From Autumnicola patrickiae (GTDB lineage Bacteria > Bacteroidota > Bacteroidia > Flavobacteriales > Flavobacteriaceae), in NCBI RefSeq assembly GCF_031846525.1, contig NZ_JAVRHM010000013.1, positions 62,001 to 126,000 on the forward strand: a DNA stretch of 64,000 nucleotides. Direction: 5' to 3'. This document shows positions 44,541 to 53,220 of this stretch, piece after piece (position 1 is the first letter of the stretch; each line of letters opens with the position of its first letter). A program made the translations under genes and the position numbers. The notes below the pieces were generated by a model, which worked only from the letters and a program-made list of their open reading frames with translations, did not search any database and had not been told where the DNA came from.

Positions 44541-44559
44541 GAGAACAGTTTAAAAAAGA

Positions 44560-44585
44560 AAACCCGTTTCAGCTGAAACGGGTTT
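44560..44585. terminator. Perfect-palindrome terminator between araC-type gene and ferredoxin
   Basis: AAACCCGTTTCAG and CTGAAACGGGTTT form a perfect 13-bp palindrome with no separate loop, flanked by A-run and T-rich DNA. It serves both convergent genes. Confidence 0.8.
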
Positions 44586-44609
44586 CCACTTTATTCAACA
44601 AACCAATCC

Positions 44610-44963
44610 TTATTCACTTCCGTGCATAAAGCGTTGTTTTTCCAGCAGTTCTTCTTCAGACTCCACATGATCTTCATCGGGAACACAGCAGTCTACAGGA
44701 CAAACTGCAGCACACTGTGGCTCTTCATGAAAACCTTTACACTCTGTACATTTATCTGGAACTATATAATATATCTCATCACTTACCGGTTCCTGTGATT
44801 CCTCTGCATTTGCAGCTTTGCCATTTGGAAGTACCACATCGCCCTCTAATTCTGTACCGTCAGCATATCTCCAGTCATCAGCTCCTTCATAAATCGCAGT
44901 GTTTGGGCATTCCGGTTCACAGGCACCACAGTTTATACACTCGTCGGTTATTACAATTGCCAT
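44610..44963 (-). CDS. 2[4Fe-4S] ferredoxin
   Basis: 117 residues. The first cluster motif is CINCGACEPECP near residues 10-21, the second CTECKGFHEEPQCAAVCP near residues 75-92, the longer-spaced Alvin-type form. Between them is an insert of about 50 residues and an acidic tail. It carries electrons at low potential in the cytoplasm. It is divergent from a LuxC-like acyl-CoA reductase gene, a pairing I recall from other flavobacteria. A functional link is inference. Confidence 0.92.
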   Translation of the reverse strand: MAIVITDECINCGACEPECPNTAIYEGADDWRYADGTELEGDVVLPNGKAANAEESQEPVSDEIYYIVPDKCTECKGFHEEPQCAAVCPVDCCVPDEDHVESEEELLEKQRFMHGSE

Positions 44964-45099
44964 AGCTTTATTTATTTGTAAATTTAACTATTATATCAAA
45001 ATCCCTGCAGCTTTAAGAAAAATCAATAGCTTTTCCCATGCGGAAATTTTAATTTCGCTGCAAATTTAACGTCAAAAGCATTCATAACCAAATTAGGCA

Positions 45100-46161
45100 A
45101 TGACAATCCACGATAGAAAATCAAATTTTATAGAACTCGGAAGATTTCTGGGACAATTCACACTTACTACTGAAGAAAATTCAGAAAAAGATGTTGAATA
45201 TGCAGGATTATATAATGAGTTAAAAAATAAAATTGACAATGCTGTTCATCACAACGGATGGTTTACCCGTGAGAACATCATTTTTGCGTTAAACGAGTGG
45301 AGCAAAGCACTTAAAGAAGAAAATCTTGATGCGTGGCTGGAAAAATACGATCTGCAAGACCATGGGGAACAAAAAACAGTAGCTGTGATTATGGCAGGAA
45401 ATATTCCGCTTGTTGGCTTTCATGATTTTTTGTCTGTGCTTATGTCCGGACACAAAGTGCTGGTAAAACAATCCAGTAACGACAAGCTGCTACTACCAAT
45501 AATTGCCAAATTTCTAATACAGTTAAATCCCGAATTTGAAAATCTTATTCGATTCACAGATGACCATTTAAAAAACTTTGATGCTGTAATCGCAACGGGC
45601 AGTAACAATACCGCCCGCTATTTTGAATACTATTTTAAAAATAAAGCGAGCATCATTAGAAAAAACAGGAATTCTGTTGCAGTTCTTACCGGAAATGAAA
45701 GTGAGCAGCAACTGCAGAATTTGAGTCGCGATATTTTCCAGTACTTTGGTTTAGGATGCCGCAACGTTTCAAAATTATACGTGCCCAAAGATTATAATTT
45801 TGAGCAGTTTTATCCCGCAATGTACGATTGGAATGATATCATGAACCATGCGAAATATGCCAATAATTACGACTACAATAAAGCAGTATATTTAATGAGC
45901 GAATTTAAAATCCTTGATAACGGATTTTTACTTCTGAAGGAAGAAGAAACTTTCGGCTCTCCTATCGCCACTCTTTTTTACGAGCGTTATTCTTCAGAAG
46001 AAGATTTAAAGCAAAAGCTGGAAGAGAATAAAGAAAAATTACAATGTGTAGTTTCTGAAGGATTTATTGACAATGAAGTTAAATTCGGCGAAACGCAGCA
46101 CCCTAAACTTTGGGATTACGCAGACGATGTGGATACGCTTGCTTTTTTATTAAAGTTATAA
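45100..46161 (+). CDS. Acyl-CoA reductase, LuxC family
   Basis: 353 residues. It shows the LuxC/aldehyde-dehydrogenase-like fold: VAVIMAGNIPLVGFHDFLSV, the SGHKVLVKQSSNDKL nucleotide-site strand, and the nucleophile cysteine at C220 in YFGLGCRNVSKLYVP. LuxC reduces acyl-CoA or acyl-enzyme to aldehyde with NADPH. No luciferase or LuxE/D genes adjoin it, so the role here is not bioluminescence. It precedes serC with 79 bp between. Confidence 0.85.
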   Translation: MTIHDRKSNFIELGRFLGQFTLTTEENSEKDVEYAGLYNELKNKIDNAVHHNGWFTRENIIFALNEWSKALKEENLDAWLEKYDLQDHGEQKTVAVIMAGNIPLVGFHDFLSVLMSGHKVLVKQSSNDKLLLPIIAKFLIQLNPEFENLIRFTDDHLKNFDAVIATGSNNTARYFEYYFKNKASIIRKNRNSVAVLTGNESEQQLQNLSRDIFQYFGLGCRNVSKLYVPKDYNFEQFYPAMYDWNDIMNHAKYANNYDYNKAVYLMSEFKILDNGFLLLKEEETFGSPIATLFYERYSSEEDLKQKLEENKEKLQCVVSEGFIDNEVKFGETQHPKLWDYADDVDTLAFLLKL

Positions 46162-46240
46162 CACCAAAATCACCGTTGTAATAACCACTGGCATTTCATT
46201 TTTTCTCATCTTTGTTTAACAAAATCAACCATTTTCTTTT

Positions 46241-47305
46241 ATGAAAAAACATAATTTTAGCGCAGGTCCGTGCGTGCTACCACAGGAAGTTTTTCAGGAA
46301 GCTTCACAGGCTATATTAGATTTTAATGATACCGGTCTTTCAATTTTAGAGATTTCCCACCGTAGTGCGGCATTTGTAAGTGTAATGGAAGAAGCACGGC
46401 AACTGGCGCTGGAATTGCTGGGACTGGAAAATAAAGGTTATAAGGCAATTTTCCTTCAGGGAGGTGCGAGCATGCAGTTTTTAATGACTGCCTACAATTT
46501 ACTTCAGGATAAAGCAGCCTATCTAAACACCGGCACCTGGTCCAGTAAGGCTATTAAGGAGGCAAAATTGTTTGGAGAAGTAGTAGAAGTAGCTTCTTCT
46601 AAGGACCAAAACTTCAATTATATTCCAAAAGATTATAACATTCCAGAAGATATTAATTATTTCCATTGCACGAGCAACAATACCATTTTTGGAACTCAGA
46701 TGAAAAATTTCCCTTCTGTCGATGCTCCCGTGGTATGCGACATGAGTAGTGATATTTTTTCACGGGAACTTGATTTTTCCCAGTTCGATCTTATTTATGC
46801 CGGGGCACAGAAAAATATGGGGCCAGCAGGCGCGACACTTGTAGTTGTAAAAGAAGATATTTTAGGCAAAGTGAACAGGCAAATTCCTTCTATGATGGAT
46901 TACCAGGTGCATATCGAGAAAGACAGTATGTTCAATACGCCCCCGGTCTACGCCGTTTATGTTTCCCTGCTCACCCTTAGATGGATTAAAGATAAAGGCG
47001 GAATCAAGGCTATGGAAGAGCTAAACAACAAAAAAGCAACTCTTCTTTACAATGAAATTGACCGGAACCCTCTTTTTAAAGGTTTTGCTGCTACTGAAGA
47101 TCGCTCTACAATGAACCCAACCTTCAACTTAACCGATGAAAGTAAGAAGGAAAAGTTCGACAGCATGTGGAAAGAAGCAAACATCAATGGCTTAAGTGGT
47201 CACCGAAGTGTGGGTGGATATCGCGCTTCCATGTATAATGCGCTTTCTTTAGAAAGTGTTCAGGTTCTGGTGGATGTGATGCAGAAGCTGGAAAAAGAAG
47301 CGTAG
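46241..47305 (+). CDS. serC: Phosphoserine aminotransferase
   Basis: 354 residues, normal length. The N-terminal NFSAGPCVLPQEVF, the LEISHRS substrate motif, QGGASMQF and the PLP lysine K191 in LIYAGAQKNMGPAG are all as expected for class V aminotransferases of the SerC type. It converts 3-phosphohydroxypyruvate and glutamate to phosphoserine. SerA follows 121 bp downstream, with a dispersed repeat (47379-47400) between them. Confidence 0.96.
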   Translation: MKKHNFSAGPCVLPQEVFQEASQAILDFNDTGLSILEISHRSAAFVSVMEEARQLALELLGLENKGYKAIFLQGGASMQFLMTAYNLLQDKAAYLNTGTWSSKAIKEAKLFGEVVEVASSKDQNFNYIPKDYNIPEDINYFHCTSNNTIFGTQMKNFPSVDAPVVCDMSSDIFSRELDFSQFDLIYAGAQKNMGPAGATLVVVKEDILGKVNRQIPSMMDYQVHIEKDSMFNTPPVYAVYVSLLTLRWIKDKGGIKAMEELNNKKATLLYNEIDRNPLFKGFAATEDRSTMNPTFNLTDESKKEKFDSMWKEANINGLSGHRSVGGYRASMYNALSLESVQVLVDVMQKLEKEA

Positions 47306-47378
47306 ATTTTTCCGCAGAAGAAACCGAAAAGGAAAAAAATAATTTTGCCGTTATCAATTTCGTCTGAAGAAATTCAGC

Positions 47379-47400
47379 AGGTCGATAATTGGCATTTTTA
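47379..47400 (+). repeat. Copy of the dispersed intergenic repeat between serC and serA
   Basis: AGGTCGATAATTGGCATTTT matches the consensus with one change (G for C). Confidence 0.7.
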
Positions 47401-47426
47401 GACCCTCACCATTTTAAATAAAAAAG

Positions 47427-48386
47427 ATGAAAGTATTAGCAAACGACGGAATATCACAAAACGGCAAAAATAAACTCGAAAAAGAAGGTTTTGAAGTCAT
47501 TGTGAGCAAAGTAGCGCAGGGACAGCTCATAAATTACCTTAATGAGCATCAAATTGACGTTATTTTAGTCCGTAGTGGCACCCAGATACGTAAAGAACTT
47601 ATAGATGAGTGCCCAAATCTAAAAGTCATTGGTCGCGGCGGAGTTGGTTTGGACAATATCGATGTAAAATATGCTGAAAGTAAAGGAATCACTGTAATTA
47701 ATACTCCGGAAGCTTCTTCCAATGCTGTGGCAGAACTTGTTTTTGCTCATTTGTTTAACGGAGTACGATTTTTACACGATTCTAACCGGAATATGCCCCT
47801 GGAAGGTGATTCCCGCTTTAGGGATTTAAAGAAGTCCTATGCTCAAGGACGGGAATTGAGAGATAAAACATTGGGGATTATCGGATTTGGAAAAATAGGA
47901 CGGGAAGTGGCAAAAATAGCCCTTGGTCTTGGAATGAAAGTGATTGCCAGCGATATAAAGGTGGGCGAAGCAAAAATAACACTCGAATTTTACAATCACC
48001 AGAGCATTACCATTCCAATAAGAACAGAGCCTATCCACCAGCTTGTAAAACATTCAGATTTTATCACGCTTCATGTCCCTGCACAAAAAACGCCAGTTAT
48101 CGGTAAGACCGAAATTAATGCCATGAAAGATGGTGCTGGTATTATTAACGCCTCCCGGGGAGGAGTTGTGGACGAAGAAGCCCTTCTGGAAGCTTTGGAA
48201 AGCGGAAAACTTGCTTTTGCAGGACTGGATACTTTTCAGAATGAGCCCTCTCCGGCAATTAAATTACTAATGAACGAAAAAGTTTCTTTAACTCCACATA
48301 CAGGTGGTTCAACAATAGAAGCTCAGGACAGGATTGGCGTAGAACTGGCCGAAAAAGTAATTTCTGCATTAAAGGGAAAAGCCTAG
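47427..48386 (+). CDS. serA: D-3-phosphoglycerate dehydrogenase, short form
   Basis: 319 residues. The D-2-hydroxyacid dehydrogenase fold shows GRGGVGLDNIDV, the NAD-binding GIIGFGKIGRE (about residues 150-160), the catalytic Arg in INASRGGVVDEEAL and the histidine in LTPHTGGST. It oxidises 3-phosphoglycerate in the first step of serine synthesis. It lacks the C-terminal ACT domain of the E. coli enzyme, so serine feedback through that domain is not expected. It lies downstream of serC. Confidence 0.93.
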   Translation: MKVLANDGISQNGKNKLEKEGFEVIVSKVAQGQLINYLNEHQIDVILVRSGTQIRKELIDECPNLKVIGRGGVGLDNIDVKYAESKGITVINTPEASSNAVAELVFAHLFNGVRFLHDSNRNMPLEGDSRFRDLKKSYAQGRELRDKTLGIIGFGKIGREVAKIALGLGMKVIASDIKVGEAKITLEFYNHQSITIPIRTEPIHQLVKHSDFITLHVPAQKTPVIGKTEINAMKDGAGIINASRGGVVDEEALLEALESGKLAFAGLDTFQNEPSPAIKLLMNEKVSLTPHTGGSTIEAQDRIGVELAEKVISALKGKA

Positions 48387-48503
48387 TAATTATTTTTATT
48401 GTTAATTGCTCATTGTTTACTGTTCATTGTGATTGTAGTATTTCTTTAACGCACTCCTTCTTTTATAAGCCGTAAATTTATTTTTAAATAAAAATTTCAA
48501 CTT

Positions 48504-49127
48504 ATGGCATCAATATTAGATATTCTAAATACGACACCGGGAGAAAACTTAATTGATAAAGCGAGTAAAGAGACCAATGAAGACAAAGACAATATAACTT
48601 CAGCTTTAGTGATGGGAATGCCGTTAATCCTTGGCGCATTAAAAAACAATTCAGAAAAAGAAGAAGGCGCTAAAGCTCTTGATGAGGCTCTTGAAAACGA
48701 GAAACATAAGGGTGATCTTCTGGAAAACCTTCAGGATTCAGAAACAGGGGAACTTACGGGAGAAGGAGCAAAAGTCCTTGGACATGTGCTTGGGGGACAA
48801 AAAGACATTATAGAGGAAACTTTATCGAAGACGCTCGGGATGAGCAAAGATTCCATTAGCACCATATTAAAATTGGCAGCTCCGGTTATAATGAGCCTGC
48901 TTGGAAGCCAGAAAAGAATAGACAGAGTAAAAGCCGATGGACTTCCTGCTTTAATAGAATCGCTAATGGGAGCAAGTGCAGCCCACGATTCGTCTCTTAT
49001 AGAAAGCCTTCTGGACAGGAACAGGGATGGAAAAATTATTGATGATGTTGCCGGAATGGTGCTTGGCGGCGGCAAAAAAGGAAAAGAAGACGGAAGTATC
49101 CTTGGCGGATTTACCGGCGGAAAATAA
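48504..49127 (+). CDS. DUF937 protein
   Basis: 207 residues, mostly helical with long Glu/Lys-rich and Ala/Leu stretches. DUF937/YidB marks are ALVMGMPLILGALKNNSEKE, LGHVLGGQKDIIEETLSK and KLAAPVIMSLLGSQKR; the tail is glycine-rich (GMVLGGGKKGKEDGSILG). The cellular role of the family is not established. It follows serA after 117 bp containing an imperfect AT-rich direct repeat (around 48397-48430). Confidence 0.82.
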   Translation: MASILDILNTTPGENLIDKASKETNEDKDNITSALVMGMPLILGALKNNSEKEEGAKALDEALENEKHKGDLLENLQDSETGELTGEGAKVLGHVLGGQKDIIEETLSKTLGMSKDSISTILKLAAPVIMSLLGSQKRIDRVKADGLPALIESLMGASAAHDSSLIESLLDRNRDGKIIDDVAGMVLGGGKKGKEDGSILGGFTGGK

Positions 49128-49167
49128 TTCGGGAATAATTCTTGAGTAGAACATATAAAAGAAGATA

Positions 49168-49590
49168 ATGAAGAATATAATTTACGTGCTTCTTATGGGC
49201 CTCTTTATTTATAGCTGTGGCTCCAACCGAAGCTTGCGTTCAGACAGATTGGCAAATGCAGAAAATGATACGGTAAGGATTGCCAACGACAGCCTGGAAT
49301 ACGAAATAATTATTATTGAACCGGGATTTAATCTCTTTATTAATTCTATTGCACAACCTGAAGGATATTATTCGCAGGAATATTTGGAAAGTAAGAACCA
49401 GCAACTGGTTACAGAATATAATAATCGGGTGCGACAACCACAGCGTTACAATCCCAATTTGTACGTAAATGAAATAAATTACGAGCCAAGGATAAATTAT
49501 GGATATGAAGTTAATTATTTGCTTTACAATTATTTTGTCTACTTCAGCCGCCAGTATAATCAGCGCTTTCCCGTGCCCACGCGTATTTAA
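49168..49590 (+). CDS. DUF6146-type lipoprotein
   Basis: 140 residues. A lipobox ends at C17 (MGLFIYSC). The mature part has NDTVRIANDSLEYEIIIIEP, PEGYYSQEYLESKNQQLVTE and a Tyr-rich end. The name DUF6146 is from memory of flavobacterial proteins with the YEIIIIxPGF core. The function is unknown. It lies 40 bp after the DUF937 gene and 46 bp before DUF6787. Confidence 0.65.
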   Translation: MKNIIYVLLMGLFIYSCGSNRSLRSDRLANAENDTVRIANDSLEYEIIIIEPGFNLFINSIAQPEGYYSQEYLESKNQQLVTEYNNRVRQPQRYNPNLYVNEINYEPRINYGYEVNYLLYNYFVYFSRQYNQRFPVPTRI

Positions 49591-49624
49591 CTTTTAGAAT
49601 CGCTAATTTCTTTCTCGCATTTAA

Positions 49625-49632
49625 TATATTTG
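49625..49632 (+). promoter_or_regulatory. -7 element abutting the DUF6787 start codon
   Basis: TATATTTG ends four bases before the ATG at 49637. If used, transcription would start at or next to the ATG, giving a leaderless mRNA. Confidence 0.4.
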
Positions 49633-49636
49633 CAGC

Positions 49637-49942
49637 ATGGAGAAACTAAAAAAGCATTGGGGGATAGATTCCAATTGGCAAATTCTGGTGATACTGGTAG
49701 TGTTTGCTGTTACGGGTTCCTCTTCTGCAAAGCTTGCAGGACCTTTGGTGGAATTCATTGGAATTCATAAAGAAAATTCTCACTGGCTAATCTATTGGTC
49801 CCTTAGGTTATTACTTATATTTCCAATTTATCAGGTGCTTCTGGTTTCTTTTGGCTGGCTCTTCGGTCAGTTTCAATTCTTTTGGACTTTTGAGAAAAAA
49901 ATGCTTTCAAGATTAGGAATGGCTAAACTTCTCCGACTATAA
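49637..49942 (+). CDS. DUF6787-type small membrane protein
   Basis: 101 residues. Two hydrophobic helices (about residues 15-33 and 48-75) carry WQILVILVVFAVTGSSSAKL and YWSLRLLLIFPIYQVLLVSF, followed by FGWLFGQFQFFWTFEKKMLS. The pattern matches DUF6787 proteins of flavobacteria as I recall them. Function unknown. Two bases separate it from the next gene. Confidence 0.72.
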   Translation: MEKLKKHWGIDSNWQILVILVVFAVTGSSSAKLAGPLVEFIGIHKENSHWLIYWSLRLLLIFPIYQVLLVSFGWLFGQFQFFWTFEKKMLSRLGMAKLLRL

Positions 49943-49944
49943 TT

Positions 49945-50262
49945 TTGAAATCTTTTCAGAACATATTTCTTGTCTTATCCGCTGTGTTGATTTTATTGCC
50001 ATCGGCAGTAACTTTTGCGCATATTTTTAGCGGACACGGGCATAAACTTTGTGATAATTATTCCGAAACCCATTATCATGCAAAAGCGGTGGATTGTGAA
50101 CTTTACAAGTTTCATAATACTCCTGCACTCCAACTCGAACTCCTCACGTTTGAACCTCTAGAAATAAAGGTTCAGCAAAAAGTTATCTTCAATTATTATC
50201 AATTTTTAAGTGATTACCAAAAGCTACCTTTTGAGCTAAGAGGACCTCCACAGCACGTATAA
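49945..50262 (+). CDS. Small exported His-rich protein, TTG start
   Basis: 105 residues. The only sensible start is TTG at 49945, just after the previous stop. A signal peptide (MKSFQNIFLVLSAVLILLPS, cut near TFA|H) is followed by a dense His/Cys segment (HIFSGHGHKLCDNYSETHYH, then DCELYKFH). The mature protein would bind metal with HGH, HYH and two cysteines. The gene immediately precedes a TonB receptor with a His/Glu loop, so I infer a shared role in zinc or copper handling. No family was recognised with certainty. Confidence 0.7.
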   Translation: MKSFQNIFLVLSAVLILLPSAVTFAHIFSGHGHKLCDNYSETHYHAKAVDCELYKFHNTPALQLELLTFEPLEIKVQQKVIFNYYQFLSDYQKLPFELRGPPQHV

Positions 50263-50275
50263 CTTCCGCCTTTAA

Positions 50276-50293
50276 TCCCAATCTACTTTGGGA
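50276..50293. promoter_or_regulatory. Inverted repeat before the ZnuD-like receptor gene
   Basis: TCCCAA-TCTACT-TTGGGA has perfect 6-bp arms and a TACTTTG promoter-like word. It lies in the 62-bp gap before the receptor gene and could be a metal-regulated operator. That is inference. Confidence 0.3.
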
Positions 50294-50324
50294 AAAATGT
50301 TATACAAATCATTTAAATAATTAC

Positions 50325-52622
50325 ATGAAAAGCAAAATTTTAATTGTGCTGCTTCTAGCAGTCACACCGTTTATATATGCCCAATATCAATTTTCTGGAA
50401 CTATTACCAATGCCGAAACAGGAGAACCTGTAGTTAGTGCTACCATATATCTCCCCCAACTTGAAAAAGGAACACTTACAGATTTTAATGGCAATTTCAG
50501 TATTAGCAATATTTCAGAAGGAACTTACAAGTTGGTTATTTCTTCTGTTGGTTACAGCTCATTTTCAAGGGAAATACAACTTCCTTCCGAAGGAGTAATT
50601 ATTGTAATTCAACCTTCTGCCATAGAAATGGAGGAGGTCATAGTTTCTACGCCGTTCCACCAGCTCCAGAGCGAAAATGTAATGAAGGTAGACCGCGAAA
50701 ATGTTTCAGAATTAAACCGAAAAGGAGCTATTACACTGGCTGACGGGATTTCCCAAATGCCCGGGGTAGAAAGTATCACCACAGGAATTGGCATTGGTAA
50801 ACCTGTAATACGAGGATTAAGCTCTAACCGCGTACTTGTTTACACGCAGGGTGTGCGGCTTGAAAATCAGCAATACGGCGACGAGCACGGCCTTGGAATT
50901 AGTTCTAAAGGAATAGGAAGTGTAGAGGTGATAAAAGGCCCTGCTTCCCTTCTCTACGGAAGCGATGCGATTGGCGGCGTGCTTTATCTAAACCCGGAAA
51001 GATATGCGCAGGCAAATACAACTAACGCTGAAGTTGACGGAAGTTATTTCAGTAATACTTTGGGATATCAGGCAAGTGCAATGGCAAAAACTTCTGGCGA
51101 TAATCTAAAATTTCTCGCCCGCGGAAGTTATGCTGCTCATAGCGATTACGAAACAGGAGACGGAACAAAAGTCACGAACACAAGGTTTAACGAGACCGAC
51201 TTTAAGGGAGGTTTTGGTTATCAGGATTCCCGTTATAAAGCTGATTTACGTTATAATTTCAACAGAGCTAACATTGGAATTCCTGAGGAGATCGGTATCC
51301 AGAATACAGAAAAAGAGCCGCTCCTACCCTATCAGGAAATCGATAATCATATTGTAAGCCTGGATAACCGCTTATATTTGCCAAATTCGAGCCTCGATCT
51401 AAATATTGGTTATCAATTCAATAACCGAAAAGAATTTGAGGAAGAACATGCTCACGAACACGAAGAAGAGCATGAGGATCATGAAGATCACGAACATGAA
51501 GAAGAACATGAAGAGCATGAAGAAGGTCACGAAGAAGCACATCCTGCTTTGGAAATGCACCTGGAATCCCTCAACTATAATTTGAAATATAACCTGCCCA
51601 AAACCGGTAATTTTGAAACTATACTTGGAGTGCAGGGAATGCACCAGACCAATTCCAATTTTGGGGAAGAAATTCTTATTCCCGATGCAGAGATGGTAGA
51701 TTTCGGAGTTTTTGGTACGGCTCATTTTCACCTCGAAAATTGGGATTTTCAGGGGGGGCTTCGTTATGACAACAGAACGATCAACAGCGAAAGCTACGGG
51801 CATGAAGGAGAAGAATCTTTTATTGCAGCTGTGGACAGATCTTTTAACAGCATAAACGGTGCGATTGGAGCTAAATATCAATACCAGAGCAAATTTATTG
51901 TAAGGCTAAACCTCGCTAGCGGATTTCGTGCTCCTAATTTAGCCGAATTGACTTCTAATGGTTCCCATCATGGTGCCAACAGGTACGAAGTTGGAAATGC
52001 CAATCTTGATAATGAACAAAATTTACAGGTGGACCTTTCACTGGAATGGAGAAACGAACATTTTGAAGCTTTTGCAAATGCCTTTCACAATTCGGTAAAC
52101 GATTATATCTTTTTAAATCCTTCAGGAGAATTTATTGAAGATGATCTTGTTTTTAACTACACGCAAGGTGATGCTACTCTGTACGGTGGGGAAATTGGTT
52201 TTCACATTCATCCACATCCGTTAGACTGGCTGCATCTGGAAAGCAGTTTTGAAACTGTAACGGGGAAACTTAATAATGGCGGATATCTTCCTCTTATTCC
52301 GGCTAACTCGATAACGAACACTTTTAGGGTGGAATTTGAAAGTGATCAGCAATTATCAAACAAATACGCTTTTGTCAGGCTGAAGAATGTTTTCGATCAA
52401 AATACCGTGAGTACTTTTGAAACAAGAACAGGAGGTTACGGACTATTAGGTGCAGGATTAGGAGGAGAACTGGAATTTGGGGCTTCTTCTTCTGTAGAAA
52501 TTAATATCAGCGGAAATAACCTTCTAAACAAGGATTACATTTCCCACTTATCCAGATTAAAGCCAGATGGAATTTCCAATATCGGAAGAAACATCCTGGT
52601 ATCCCTCCTCTGGAACATTTAA
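50325..52622 (+). CDS. TonB-dependent receptor, ZnuD-like, with His/Glu-rich loop
   Basis: 765 residues. After a signal peptide (cut after IYAQ) comes a carboxypeptidase-like domain (FSGTITNAETGEPVVSATIY), the plug (EEVIVSTPFHQLQSENVM, GIGKPVIRGLSSNRVLVYTQ), then the barrel. At about residues 373-406 an extracellular loop of roughly 34 residues has 11 histidines among Glu/Asp, of the form HEHEEEHEDHEDHEHEEE, a metal-binding loop like that of neisserial ZnuD. The later HIHPHPLDWLHLESSFE is also histidine-rich. It most likely imports zinc or a related metal. Ends at a strong terminator. Confidence 0.88.
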   Translation: MKSKILIVLLLAVTPFIYAQYQFSGTITNAETGEPVVSATIYLPQLEKGTLTDFNGNFSISNISEGTYKLVISSVGYSSFSREIQLPSEGVIIVIQPSAIEMEEVIVSTPFHQLQSENVMKVDRENVSELNRKGAITLADGISQMPGVESITTGIGIGKPVIRGLSSNRVLVYTQGVRLENQQYGDEHGLGISSKGIGSVEVIKGPASLLYGSDAIGGVLYLNPERYAQANTTNAEVDGSYFSNTLGYQASAMAKTSGDNLKFLARGSYAAHSDYETGDGTKVTNTRFNETDFKGGFGYQDSRYKADLRYNFNRANIGIPEEIGIQNTEKEPLLPYQEIDNHIVSLDNRLYLPNSSLDLNIGYQFNNRKEFEEEHAHEHEEEHEDHEDHEHEEEHEEHEEGHEEAHPALEMHLESLNYNLKYNLPKTGNFETILGVQGMHQTNSNFGEEILIPDAEMVDFGVFGTAHFHLENWDFQGGLRYDNRTINSESYGHEGEESFIAAVDRSFNSINGAIGAKYQYQSKFIVRLNLASGFRAPNLAELTSNGSHHGANRYEVGNANLDNEQNLQVDLSLEWRNEHFEAFANAFHNSVNDYIFLNPSGEFIEDDLVFNYTQGDATLYGGEIGFHIHPHPLDWLHLESSFETVTGKLNNGGYLPLIPANSITNTFRVEFESDQQLSNKYAFVRLKNVFDQNTVSTFETRTGGYGLLGAGLGGELEFGASSSVEINISGNNLLNKDYISHLSRLKPDGISNIGRNILVSLLWNI

Positions 52623-52632
52623 AATAAAAAGA

Positions 52633-52673
52633 AGCTGTCCAAATTCCAGTAAACAAACAGAATTTGGACAGCT
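52633..52673 (+). terminator. Terminator after the ZnuD-like receptor
   Basis: AGCTGTCCAAATTC and GAATTTGGACAGCT form a perfect 14-bp stem with a 13-base loop, followed by CTTTATCGTTTTTT. Confidence 0.85.
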
Positions 52674-52700
52674 CTTTATCGTTTTTTAGAAACTTAACTC

Positions 52701-52724
52701 AGGAGGCCGATAATTGCATTTTTA
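52701..52724 (+). repeat. Copy of the dispersed intergenic repeat
   Basis: GGCCGATAATTGCATTTTTA, lacking one C relative to the consensus. Confidence 0.65.
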
Positions 52725-52824
52725 ACCTGTCACTTTTGTACTTCAATTTAATAAAAGCCTCTCGTTCTAATAGCTATCGAAACCGCTCACAAAATTACTC
52801 CGAACTACAAACCGCAAACTTTTT

Positions 52825-52848
52825 AAAGGCCGGTAACTGCCATTTTTA
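52825..52848 (+). repeat. Copy of the dispersed intergenic repeat
   Basis: AAAGGCCGGTAACTGCCATT, with two changes from the consensus, in the same convergent gap as 52701-52724. Confidence 0.65.
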
Positions 52849-52874
52849 ATAGCTGACAATTCCAGATTTTACTA

Positions 52875-53174
52875 CTAGTAGCTTTCGACCTCGATTACCC
52901 TTGGTTGTTCAGCTTTGCTCCAAACATGAGTATAAAAGTACATTAAAGTAAATGTAGGAATCACATCTGTTATTGGTAAAATTTCTTCTATAAACACAAT
53001 TACAGACGCAATTTTTCCTTTTTTACCGGGATACATTTCCTTCATTTTCTTTGCTGCGTAAGGTGCCCATAGTAAATCAAGAAAAGGACCTATAAACGGG
53101 ATTGCAACAGTAGCCATACCTATGGCATCATAAACAATTCCCTTAATAAATAATTTATTCTTTAAGATTTTCAT
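52875..53174 (-). CDS. Small membrane protein of unknown function
   Basis: 99 residues. Two hydrophobic segments (GIVYDAIGMATVAIPFIGPF at about 12-31 and IASVIVFIEEILPITDVIPT at about 55-74) flank a basic middle (KKMKEMYPGKKGK). No family recognised. A CTGGCAC...TTTTG sequence upstream (53198-53212) resembles a sigma-54 site. It is 46 bp after folE on the same strand but with a possible promoter of its own. Confidence 0.6.
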   Translation of the reverse strand: MKILKNKLFIKGIVYDAIGMATVAIPFIGPFLDLLWAPYAAKKMKEMYPGKKGKIASVIVFIEEILPITDVIPTFTLMYFYTHVWSKAEQPRVIEVESY

Positions 53175-53197
53175 TGGTCATTTTTCTATTGATAAAT

Positions 53198-53212
53198 CAA
53201 AAAAAGTGCCAG
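53198..53212 (-). promoter_or_regulatory. Weak sigma-54-like site before the 99-aa membrane protein
   Basis: The minus strand reads CTGGCACTTTTTTTG, keeping the GG-N10 spacing to TTG but with A in place of the key C that follows TTG. It overlaps the folE-to-gene gap. Weak. Confidence 0.25.
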
Positions 53213-53220
53213 AACAGGAG

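Noticed and set aside
48387..48440. Imperfect TTGTTAATTGCTCATTG-type repeats after serA
   Set aside because: Low-complexity AT-rich direct repeats with no clear boundaries; I do not see enough to call an element.
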